From Deuterostichococcus epilithicus (taxonomy: Eukaryota; Chlorophyta; Trebouxiophyceae; Prasiolales; Stichococcaceae): a stretch of DNA of 64,000 nucleotides. Positions within the stretch are counted from its first letter, which is position 1, and each line of letters opens with the position of its first letter. Both the position numbers and the translations under genes were made by a program. A model generated the notes under the pieces. The model saw only the letters and a program-made list of their open reading frames with translations. It had not been told where the DNA came from and ran no database searches. The stretch spans positions 1,178,001 through 1,242,000 of the forward strand of contig JAVTLE010000023.1 in NCBI GenBank assembly GCA_033439295.1, given 5' to 3'. Positions 23,303 through 35,300 of this stretch are shown piece after piece.

Positions 23303-26300
23303 CAGAGATCCAGCAGTGTGTTGACCGGCATCTGAGCCCCGGCTGCGACGCCGAGGCCGCAGCCCGAGACTTGCTGCAGGTGAACATCAAAGCTGGGCAG
23401 TTAGTGCTCTGTGTAGCAGCTCCTCGGGTTGCATTGCCCGATCCTTGTGCGAGCTGCTGCTTGCGCTATCGGCTCTGCCGTCTGTAGCACGATCTGCATC
23501 CCCCAGGCCTGCGATCGTTGCTTATCGACATCACCGTCAGCACACGAAAGCGCGCCGCAGACTGACGCAGACGCATCTGTTTGCCATCACAGATCTGCCA
23601 GGATCGCAGCCTCGGGCCAGCTGTGCCGCTGAGGGCGCTGCTACTGCAGCTGCGGGACCAGGGCAGCCCTCGGGACAGTGCTCTTTGTCGCCTGCTCACA
23701 GCGCTGCTGCAGCAGTTGGCGCTGCGCTTTGCGTTCCCGACTGTTCTGTGCAGTGCACTTGGCTCTCATCTCGGTGCGGCTTTCGTCGGCTCGGCGCTGC
23801 GAGATTGCCTGCAGCATCACCTGCAACTGCAGCTGATCGTCAGCCTTTCCATCCTCGAGGGAGCGGAGGGCGAGGCTCTCGTGTCATCAGGTGATGTGAG
23901 ATTGGCAACACTGCATGCTTCTGCTCGGGCCGAGCTGCGAATGCTTGCAGGTTTTGACTTGTCCACATCTGGGTTTTCCACTATTGCGCGCAACTGACTC
24001 TTTCTGGTCGACCCTACAACCGCAGGCCGCGAGTGGCTCGCGGAGGGCCTGCAGCAGCCGCAGGCCGCACACGCAGTCGAGACTCTCCCGGCGTCGCTGC
24101 TGCACCGCCTAGTTGCGGCGCTCACGGCAGACCCGGCAGCTTTTGCGCCGCAGCTCAAGCGGCTTGCAGCCTCCTGCCCGCCGCTGTGCAGCGCCACTGC
24201 AGAGCCGGCGCTGCTAGCGCTGCTGCCACCTTCCACAGCGAGTGCAGCAGAGGCAGCAAGCCAGCAGCAAGGACAGCTCGCAACCGCCGCGGCCCGCGCC
24301 GCCGACATCGCCGTCCACATGGCGGCACACAGCGCGAACGGCTCCAGCGGCGGCCTGGCCCCGCTGTTGGAGCAGCTGGGCTACGCCGCCACCGCCAGCG
24401 ACGCGGCTGCCCGCAAGGTGGTCTCCGCCGCCGGCGAGCTCAGCCCCCGGGCCATCGCCTCGGCGCTGGGCCTCATGGCTGGCACTCGCGAGGGGCTGGC
24501 GCCCCGCCGCGAGGACGCTCCCGCCGCCCTGGCGTCCGCACTCAGCGGCCTGTCCCTGGACGGTGGCGTCCCTGCCTCCTGGCAGCCGGAAGCCCTGGTG
24601 GACGCCATCAAGGCCCGGGCGCCGGAGCTGGATTGGGCCGCGGTCGCGGACGCCCTGGACCAGCCAGGGTTCAGCGTCCCCGACCAGGCGGCCCTGCAGC
24701 TACTGGTGGGCGCCTTCCGGCGCGCCGGCGGCGACGCCGGGCTGCCGCTGCGCGCCGCGCTGGGCCGCGTGTGGGCCAATGCNGGGGGGCAGCTGTCGCT
24801 GCTGCGCGCGGCCGCCGGCGCGCCGACGGAGGTGGCAGACTTTTCCGGCGCCAGCCGCCGGCAGCCGCCGGTGGNGGGCCTCGCCGGCGGCGCATCCGCC
24901 ACCGGCACCCCCAACGAGGCGTGGCTCAGCTTGGAGCTGCTGGAGACCCTGGCCAGGCTGTCAACGGAGGGCGGCAATCATGCCGGGGTGCGAGCCGTCC
25001 TGGAGGTGGGCGCCCAGGCGGCGCCCGAGGTGCTGCTGCTCGGCTTCGTGCAGGCGCGCGCTGACTGGGGCGTGCTGCAGCGCGAGGTGCGCACCTTCCT
25101 GAGGGTCCACCGGGCACTGAAATTGATATATCACTTCGTTGACGTCGCCTGCTTCAAGGACTTTGAGACCTTATCTGCGCATCACCCAGTCGCTTGTGCG
25201 TCCTGTTGCAGACTCTTGTCACAGGCGCCTCTGGTAAATATGAATTGGTCAGCGGTCAAATATTGTACACATCAAGTTTTCAACTCAGCAGACATGTGCA
25301 ATCCAGGTTGGCGACGCCCTGGCGGCGACGTACATCGCGGGCCACCCCAACAGCAGTCTGGTGCTCGGGCGGCTGTGGCCGCTGGATGCGGACACCGTGA
25401 TGCGCGCCATGTGCGTGCTGTACGAGCGGGACGCCTCGAGCATCTTCCGCATCTTCGATGTCGCCCAGGTGCGTGCTGCCGCCGTGTCCTCCCATCGCAC
25501 CCAGCCATGGCCGCGCTCTCAGGTATGCACTCAGCCCCGTGGAGGGTGCAGGAGGCCAATGCGCTCGTGTGCTGAGCGGCATTTCCAGTGCCATCGGCAT
25601 CCAGCCCAGAGCACGTGCAGGGGTGACTGCGCAACGTACCTCTAGCACCTGCCGGCGACCTGATGTGCGGTAACAATGCCGAACATGTGCTTTGGGAGGG
25701 ATGTCGCGCTTGCAGCCGCTGGCATCTTCTGGGTGCTCTGACAGCGCGGTCACCAGGTTGCGACCACCCAAGCATGCTCCGTCATGCTGCAGGAGGTGCA
25801 GGGGCTGGCGATTGTGCTGGAGCGGACGCCGTACCCCCTGGCCATTGAGCTCGCGGTGACCGCTGCGCGCCGAGGCGCCAGCGCCGTGTCCCTGCAGCCC
25901 TGGCTCCAGGCACGTTGCCTTCACCGATCCACTGCCAGCGAAGCTTTCCCAAGCTCTTCAGCCTGCGCTTGAATCAACATGCGAGTGCCTCCTCAGGGAC
26001 CTCGGATGGCAGCAAGTGAAGCACGACTCATTGTACGTGGTAGGCAGATTGTAGGACCGGTGGCCATTTCGTGTGTCTTGTCTGCCTTGCCGTCATGACA
26101 CATGCTTCATTTGTTGGCCGTGCAGCCCTCCTGAATGAGGAAGCCTCCTGACTGAGGACGCGCTGACCTGTGCGCACAGGAGAGGCTGGCGGCGTGTGGG
26201 CTGCCATTCCTGCAGGCGGCGCTGCACTTCCTGTCGGAGAAGCTCGCCAATTCCGCCGTGCTGCCCTCCGCTGACGGCCCGCCGCAGGTGCGTCCCTTGC

Positions 26301-29300
26301 TTTCGCCCATTCGACCCGTCCCAGGGTGCGATGCCAGCGTGGCCAATGTACTAGAATTACAGGTCGTTCCCCGACAAAATTGCCGTCTGAGTGTCCATGA
26401 CCCGCGCGTTGGCAGCAAGGTGACGGTGACGCTGGAGGGCGTGGCCACGCTGCTGCAGGCGCTGCAGAAGCTCGTGACATCCACTCTGGACCAGCCGGTC
26501 TGATCCTGCCATGGTATCACCCGCAGGTGAACGGCAAGGTGACGGTGACGCTGGAGGGCGTGGCCACAGTGCTGCGGGTGCTGCAGGAGAAGCTGCCCGT
26601 CATGCCGGAGGTGGCCGCGTCGAACCTGAAGCAGATCCACAGCCAGGTGCGGTAGGAACTGGGAGTAGGAGCTAGGTCTCCAGGTAGGAACTGGGAGTAG
26701 GGGTTGCCATGGCTGGACAGAATCTCGCATGTGTCAGTCATTGTGAACCATAGTTCCACTCTGTTCTGAACCATCTGTCGTGAACCACCAGGCAAGCAGG
26801 CATGCGCAGGCAGGCAGTTGGGACCCTGTATCGGCAAGGCTGTCTGAGACTGGTGAATCTCCAGTCTCGTTCCGTTTTGCACAGCCAGTGTCGCCTTGAT
26901 CTGTTTGCATATGCCTGCGCCGGGCTGCATGCTGGAATGGAACTGCGTCCGCACAGCCTCAAAAATGGTACCGAACGATGCTTGGGAACATCAATAAAGA
27001 GGACTAGTGTGTCGTCTGGGTCGAGTAGCCTCGCAGCTCACCAGCTCCTTCCTGACCTGCAGAGTTATCAGGCTCCAAACTGGAGGAGCGGCGCCACTGT
27101 GTGGCCTGGGGTCTTGTTAGTGATAAGAAGACATAATAAAAAACAGAAAGCCTGTATCTGCAGAAGATGGCGGCTTCATCTCAAACTCAATCCTGCTTGG
27201 TCCTGTCTTTCCAGGCAACAGCGGCCTGCCCGGCTTTTCCAAGGCTTGCGGGGCTGCTGGTGTCCGGATGGCGGCATTTCCCGCCTCCCTTCAGACTTGG
27301 TCCTGTCCCAGACTCGATCCTGGTCTCTGCAGGCGATGGCGGCCTTCCCGGCGCTGGCGGGCCTGCTGGTGCCGGCCGGCGAGGCAGCCGGCGGCCCCGA
27401 CAGTTTCCCGCCCGACATCGAGGAGGAGGCCAACAACTACTTCCAGGTGAGGGGCAGCTGTTTCAAGGTGGTTGTGCTTGACACAGCAGAGCAGTGCCTG
27501 GTGTGCGAACATGCGGACTTCAAAAGTCAGCAGCGCTGCAACTCGTGTGCTTTTGCAGCAGGGTACAGTGGTCAGTTAGAAACAGAGCAGGTCACATGAA
27601 GGTTTCCCCTGCACGAAAAATGTGGCTGCGTAGCGCAAGCAAAATCAACGCTTGCGGGTCCACTCAGCATCGTGTTGCCCTGCTGCCGCCGCCGGACGGG
27701 TCATCTATGGCAGTAAGCCATTCCTGCGTGCGTGGACTTGCAGGCACTCAAACATGAAGCCAGCACACCACTGATGGAGAACAGGAGTTTTAGATCGATG
27801 GCTGCCCGCAATGTCGAGCAACCTACAGTGGGCAGCTGGCCAAACCCCGGTGGTTGTGGACATGTCGCTCGGCAGTCGAATAGGCCAGCTCAGATGTGAT
27901 CCAAACCATGAGACTGAGTCTGTGTCGTGCCACAACAGGCAATCTACGGTGGCCAGCTGGCCATCCCCGCGGTCGTGGACATGCTGGCCCGCTTCCGGGA
28001 CAGCGCCGCGCGCCGCGAGCAGCAGGTCTTCTCCTGCATGGTGCACAACTTGTTCGACGAGTACCAGTTCTTCACCAAGTACCCCGACAAGGTATGGTGC
28101 TGCTTCCGTCCCCTATTTTCGGCTTGGACACGTTCTCAGCATGGACATGTTTTCAATCTCGAGGACGAATACCGATGAGATGCACCTGACGCGCTGGTGC
28201 AATTGAAGGCTTGCCTGCTTCAGTGTCCGAGGGTGCCCCATGGTGCGAAGCATCCTGCAACTGTTCAGATGTTTGGACAGCAGGGGAACAGTGCAACTGG
28301 CAGTTGTGCTAGAATGCATCTACGCGGCGTTCAATAGGGGTTGAAGGCCTCAAATGCAAGCCATTGCAGCTGCACGGCAATGCTGGATGAGAGCTGCCTG
28401 CGGCAACGGCTTGTGCCTCATGTGGATGGCACAATCTGAGTCGTGAAGTCTGCCCAGCAATGTCGTACCATGCGTCTGCTAGTTCATGCCCCTCAATCAT
28501 GCCTCGCACGCCGCCTGAACTTCGAGTGTCCTCCCAACACCCTGCCTGCTCGCGCAGGAGCTGCACATCACGGCGGTGCTGTTTGGCAGCCTCGTGCGCC
28601 GCCGCCTCGTCTCCGGCGGCGCTCTGGCGACCGCGCTGCGCTGCGTGGCGGAGGCGGCGCGATCGCCGCCGGGCTCCAAGCTATCGCGGTTCGCACTGGA
28701 CGCGCTTGCGCAGTTCCGGGACGAGCTGTCCTCGTGGCCCGACTTCTGCGCCACGCTGCTGCAGGTGCGCGGCAGTCGATCTTCGACGGAATGTTGAAGG
28801 GGCAGACTCATCGAGTACACTGGCCGGCCTGCGACCATATTGGCCTGCAGCCATGTGGCGTCACGCCCGTTGGAAGTCTTGGCTGAAGGCTTGTGGGAAG
28901 TTGTCCGGCGTCCATTGAAGACCAGGCATCTCTCGGCACACCGTCTGGCCCAGGCGTTCATATGTAGCATCGCTTCGCCTCAAGGCCGCTTGTGGGCTGC
29001 CTGCTGCTGAGCTTGCATTAGAAGCCCGTCCACACACTAAACAGTCATCAGCGCTGGTCTTGCGGCAGACAGAGCACCCGAGGCAGGTGGGTTTCGATCT
29101 GAGGCAGCTGCCAAATGAATTCAGCGCACCATTGCGGGGCGCGCAAGCTTGTATGTCACCTGTCGATCCGCAAGTGTCATCCTCCATCGTCTGCACAGAC
29201 GGAGCACCTGAGGCAGGCGGACCCGGAGGTTGCGGCCGCGATCGAGCGCGCCATGGCGGGGCGCGCCGGCGAGGGCGGCGGCGCCGGCGGTCTGCTGCCG

Positions 29301-32300
29301 GAGGGGCTGATCGCAGCGGAGCCGGAGGGCGCAGCCACGCCCATGCAGCCGATGCCCACCGAGGTGAAATTCTACAATTTGCGTCAAGTTCTATGATGGT
29401 GCAACCACTCTGATGTCTTTTGTACGACAAGCGAAGCACAGTCTGGGTGAGGCAGCTGCCAGATTCGCACACGAAGCAGCAGTTGTGTTGGAAGGCATGG
29501 CTAGCTGCTGTGCGGGCGGGGGACTGCAATGGCGCGGCGGCGCCTTGGTTATTCACTGCTGTCGTCGTGAAAGTTCTGAAGGGGATTGAGAAGCAGTCTG
29601 TTTGTGGCTTTGCCATCCCACATGATGTGTTTGGCATGACCGAGGGTGCGCTAACCCTTTGCGCATGTGCAGTCCACTCACGAGAAGCACTTGCGCAAGT
29701 CTTCGTAGTGTGCTGCCCATGCAGCATGCCAATGCAGTGCGTATTCCAGTCTCCGATGTACGGCTGCCCTCGTTAACCCGTGGGGCCAGATATGGCTGCC
29801 CTCGTTGCCCTGTGGGGCCAGAAACACACGAGCAGGACAAATGTTGGCTTTCAATTGGCTTGGACTCCCTCGGCAGCTTCTTGTGGCCTCTCATTCAATT
29901 GCACCACGCATCTGCAGGCCAAGGCGGAGGGGAGCGGCGAGCCTGCGGCAGCGGAAGACAAAGCAGCCGTGCCGCCGGCCGTCAGCCAGGCGCGCGCAGC
30001 GGCAGCGTTCGAGTCTGGCGGCATGAACGCCGCGGCGGCCCCATTCCAGTCGGGCGGCTCCCGCGGCGGCGACGCCTTCCCAAGGTGTGCAGCTTAAGAG
30101 GAACTGCCCCTTCACACTGACAGTGTGGTAACTCCTCTCCTGCCTCCTGCAGGCAGCAGATGTGGCAAAGGGGCGCTCGTGCTGGGATTGCCTCCGTCAC
30201 TGCATATTCTGAGACAGCCAGCTGTGCTGGGCTTCTGTATTCTGCAAGGTGCTGGGGTGGGCGCTGGATCCCTGACAGGGCGGCGGATGCACACAGCATG
30301 CGCGACATTGGGCTGCACAGCATCAGAAGACCCATGGGAAAATGCCAATGGAAATAACTTATTTTCGCCGCAGGGGAGCGCTTGGCCTGCCGGACGTGCG
30401 GCTGGGCGGCAGCGGCGGCAGCACCTCCAGCCTGGGCCTGCCCTCTGGCGGCGCGGCGCCCGCGGCGCGCGGGTTGACCTTTGCCACCATCAACGCCGAG
30501 ACTCTGGAGACTGCCGCAAAAGACGCCGACTTTCCGGTGCCTTCGGAAGCCATCATCGATAAGGTGACCCAGGATGGGTCAGCATTATCACTCTTGCCGG
30601 GATGAGTTTGCTGTGTAGACGAGCTGCTGTGTAACCCCCTGCTTGCGCAGCTGAGGCCTTCACTCAACCTTTTCTCCTGCCGCATATGCGCAGCACCATG
30701 CAGACAGGTGGTGGTCACCATCTGGGCCTGTCTGTTGGAAAGCTGCTCGTGCTGCTGGTTGAGCGGGTCGCAGCGCGGCGCTGTCATCGCGCGGTCGTGG
30801 CAGCCAAGCTTCCTTCATACCGAGGGCCTCATCTGTGCTTCCAGGAAGCAACCCCCATTCCTAACATGCACTGACGACACAAACTGAACGCGGTCTGATT
30901 CCATTTCGTTTCTGGTCTCCATTAACTCAGGTGCACTTCATTGTGAACAACCTGTCAACGGCGAACCTGGAAGCCAAGGGCAATGCGCTCAAAGACCTGC
31001 TGCCGCGCGAGTTCTGGCCCTGGTTCTCCAACTACATGGTGGTCAAGCGCGCTGCGCAGGTAGGAAGTTTACACAGTCATGCAACACCACCACAAAGGCT
31101 AGCAGACTTCCAACTTCTGTTCCACAAAGGCTAGCAGAAAAGGGTAGCAGAAATGCTCCGGCTGCTCTTTACAAGGTTAGGCCTGATTCTGCACCTGCAC
31201 GGTCGTCAGGCACGCTGTGCTGGTCGAGACTAGCCACATCTTGTCGAACTCTTGCACTTTTCCAGGCGGCTGACGGCTGCAATCAATCCACTCCTTTATG
31301 TGCTCCATTCTCACCTCAGCAACGCAAGGAGCAGCCGTATCACGTCTGCCTTGGTTTGTGCTTCCGTGATGATGGAGACTGCCGTGGAGCACAATATCTA
31401 TGTTTGCTGGTCGAATTGTTCAGTACTGCTGCCCTGACGGCATGCATGCCCCATCAGCAAGGTCCAGTATCCTCTGTTGCGCCAGTGTCAGGTTCAAGGC
31501 ACAACATATATGTCTTCTGTGCGTCGGGCTCTGCCCCGTGCCGTGGCATATTGCTTGCCTTCACCAGGCAAACCTCGACCAGTAGGACTCTCACATTTGC
31601 CACAATCGCAGGAGCCCAACACTCACAGGCTGTACCTCACTCGCGCTGCTGGAGCAGCTGGGCGACGATGTCTGTCCTGTTGTCTATGTGGTGACATCCA
31701 CTGTAACCTGACCACTTTACTCAATCGCAGGAGCCCAATTTTCACGGGCTGTACCTGGCGCTGCTGGACAAGCTGGGCGACAAGAAGCTGTCGGAGTCGC
31801 TGGTGGCGACCACGCACAAGTACATCCGCATCCTGCTGGCCTCCTCCCGCATCAAGACGCACACGAGCGAGCGCTCGCTGCTCAAGAACCTGGGCACCTG
31901 GTGCGCCATCCCTCTCCCTCGTCAGCATCCCGCAGTAGCAGATGCCTCAAATTTGACAGGTTCTGCAACATCCCTTGTCACTCCCCCGGCCGACGCTGGG
32001 CATTGCGCCATTGGGCTTGCCAGCTGCAAGCACGGTACCTTCGCCTTCAAACCAGTGCACCTGGTCTTGCGGGACAGGCTGGGGTCGCTGACGCTGGCGA
32101 GGAACCAGGCGCTGCGGCACAACCACCTCGACGTCAAGGCCGTCATTGCCGACGCCTACGAGCAGGTCCGAACCTCTTTCAAGAAGCTCTTGGGCTTGAT
32201 GAACAGTCTTTGTATTCTTAAACCTGCGCACGGTTGCACATCTTCCAGGGCCACTGCGCCCATTATCTGTGCATCTTCTTTTGTTAAACTCCCAGAGTCA

Positions 32301-35300
32301 GGGCCTGTGGCACATCCAGGCCTGGCGGCACTCAGCGCTGCACATTTTGCACCCTGTGCGTCGCGCGGGCAGAACGATCCTGTGGTGCTGCCCTCTGTCG
32401 GCAGGAAAGATCCTGGCACTGTAACCCTTCACAATTCTGATAGGTGTCTTGATCTACAGTCTACATCATGTACGCTGCAGGGCAAGATGATCGCGGTGCT
32501 GCCCTTTGTCGGCAAAATCCTGGAGGCGACGAAAGACTCCAAGTCATATCGACCCTCCAACCCCTGGATCATGGGCATCATGGGCCTGCTGGCGGAGATC
32601 TACGCGATGGAACGCCTCAAGCTCAACCTCAAGTTCGAGATCGAGATGGTGTTCCGCAACCTGGGGCTGCAGGCATGGCTTCTGTTCTGAGACTCTTTCT
32701 TGGGAAAGGAGACTGGATTTGGTAGGAGAGGGACTCGATCAGGAGAGGGATTCGATCAAGACTCTGCTACCCACTGCTGCAGCCTATGAGCCGCTGCAGG
32801 TTCCTCGACAAGAGCCCTTGCCGCCTGTAGCATTGCATGGTCAGCCATTGGAAGCTGCTCCTGCTTGGCAGGGTCTGCAGAGACGGCATGGACTGTGACG
32901 TAGGCTGCACAGTCCATGCTCACGGTGCAACCATGCCTAGCTGAGAAGTTGGCGCTAATGGCTGGCCCGCATGCCTTAGAGGCCTAGGGGAGATCTCCCC
33001 ACCCTGCAATCGCTCATGCGCAAGAAGGAAGAGCACGCATCAGGCAGCACCGGCAGGATCTACAGTAGCTGAGGATGTGCAACCCTGCCGGCAATGCAGA
33101 TCTCGGACGTCAAGGCGTCGGACCTGCTGGCCAAGCGCACGCGGCTGCAGGGCGTGGAGAACCCGGACTTTGCCGTCGACAAGGCGGCGCTGCCGCCGGT
33201 GCCGGCGCGGCAGGACGCCGCGGCCACCGCCGCGGCGTCGCTGCCGCGGCCGCCGCCGCCAGAGGGCGAGCGGCCCGGCGCGGCAGCCATCCCGCAGGAG
33301 TCGGTGCCGCTGCCAGGTATGACACCGCAGCTTGGGGCTTGGGGTTGGAGGCAAATCAACCTTGAGAGTCCCGCCATGATGCACCAGCAAATGCACAGTC
33401 CGCGGCAGCAGGGAGACCCCAATCATTGCAGGGCGTCATTGTCTGTACCAGAAGCTGCAGGCATATGCTGCCGCCAAGTCTGGCCTGCATCGTGTCGCAT
33501 GTGCCTTCGATGAGAGTCTGTACCGCGTACTAATCAACTTGCAGGCCTGTGCGGCATGACACAGGGCTTTTGCTGCCATTGAAGGTTTGCCAGCAGCGTT
33601 GTCCAGGCAGGGCACCAACTGAGCCTTCTGGAACGCTTTCCGCAGGCCCGGGCGGCATGGATCAGGGGCTGTTTGCCAACCTGGCGGCCTTCGTCGCCAT
33701 CTCCCCCTCGCTGGGCCTGCTGTCAGAGCGGCTGCAGCTCAAGCGCGTGGTGCCCGTCGCAGTGGACCGCGCCATCTGCGAGGTGCCGCACTTCCACCCT
33801 GTGCCAGCCTCCAGCGTCTTGTTCCATATCCTACTTTGCAGGGTGCCACCCTGCTCCGTCAGTTTCCAGTCCGCCTGTGTCCCTTTCACACTGCGTTTCT
33901 CCACATGGCCTGCTCACCATACACCCGCGTCTTGAGTGGTGTCATTTGCATCACTTGGGCAGCCGCCCGACCCACGGCCGGTGCAGGTGCCTCTCCTCGC
34001 GGATGTTCAGGCGCTGGCAGAGACATCTTCGCATGGAGGGAATCCAGTCGGACTCTCAGCTCTTAGCTTCTCAGCTTCACACGAAGCGAGCGTGTGCCTG
34101 CTGCAGATCATCACGCCGGTCAGGCGGAGACATCCTCGCATAGAGTGAATTCAGTCGGACTATCAGCTTCTCAGCGTCTTACGAGGCGCGCGTGTGCCCG
34201 CTGCAGATCATCACGCCGGTCGTGGAGCGCAGCGTCACGATCGCGTGCATGACGACGCGGGAGCTGGTGGTCAAAGACTTCGCCATGGAGCCCGACGAGA
34301 ACACCGTGCGCCAGGTGCGCTACTGTATAATGACACTGGCGCTGCGCAGCACACGTGCCGTCGGGGTTGCAGCCTGTCTCCCGGCAGGTGACGGCCCACC
34401 AGCAGCGGCTTGCCACACCCTTTGAATTTTGCTTTATCGCCCAAAAAGTCATCCAAGAGTAATGTCAATCGAGGTGTGTTGGGGGTGTGCAGGCGGCGCA
34501 CGCGATGGTGCGGTGCCTGGCGGGCAGTCTGGCGCTGGTCACCTGCAAGGAGCCGCTGCGGGGCGCCCTCGCACAGCACCTGCGCCAGCTGCTGCAGGTG
34601 CAAGGCCGCAACCTCACTGCCACTCCGCCCTGTCGTTCCTCTGCTGAGCGATGCCACGCGGCTCCTGGTGCCGCAAATTGCCCTCTTGCAGCTTCTGCCC
34701 CAGCTGCTGCAGGCGGCAAGCCTTGCAACCGCTCCGACCGTCCCAGCCCCTCGGTGGCACTCTGTGGCGGATTTGGTCATGTCTGGAAATGCCGTGCTCC
34801 GCCTAGCGCTGCTCAGTGCCGTCGCGCAGCACGTGCCCCAGCTGCTGCAGGTTGGGCATGCAATCGGTCTGCAGATGCATGAGCAATGTCTTGCAGCGCC
34901 TGGCGCAATATATCTCAACAGCCAGCTGTTGGCAATGGGATGCTCGTGTTGCGGGGGTTCGATTGGAGGAATCGAAACTCATGATGCAAGCTCACAGCAG
35001 GCCAAGCGCATCATTCTGCAGCTGCAGGCTTGGCACAGTCTGCAGTCGAGCCGTGCCGCCCCGGCTGCACATCGTGCCGATGCTGATGACTCAGACTGAT
35101 GTGGCTGACTCTGTCCCCACCTTTCAGATGCAGCCTGTGCAATGGTCTGCGCTAGCCTAGCAGGACGGGAACTTGCAGTAAGGACAGTCACAGCGGAAAC
35201 CCCGGAACCTGGGCTGCTACAAGTTTGGAACGCATCACACCCTTCATAAATAAAGTTGCAGCACTCTAGGGGCCTAGCTGTGGGGCCCGCAGCAGCGGAC

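Noticed and set aside
24033-25102. Two other long plus-strand frames over NOT1 exon 3
   Set aside because: Arg/Pro-rich shadows. The frame reading [16 protein letters not shown] matches NOT1 and is in phase with its neighbours.
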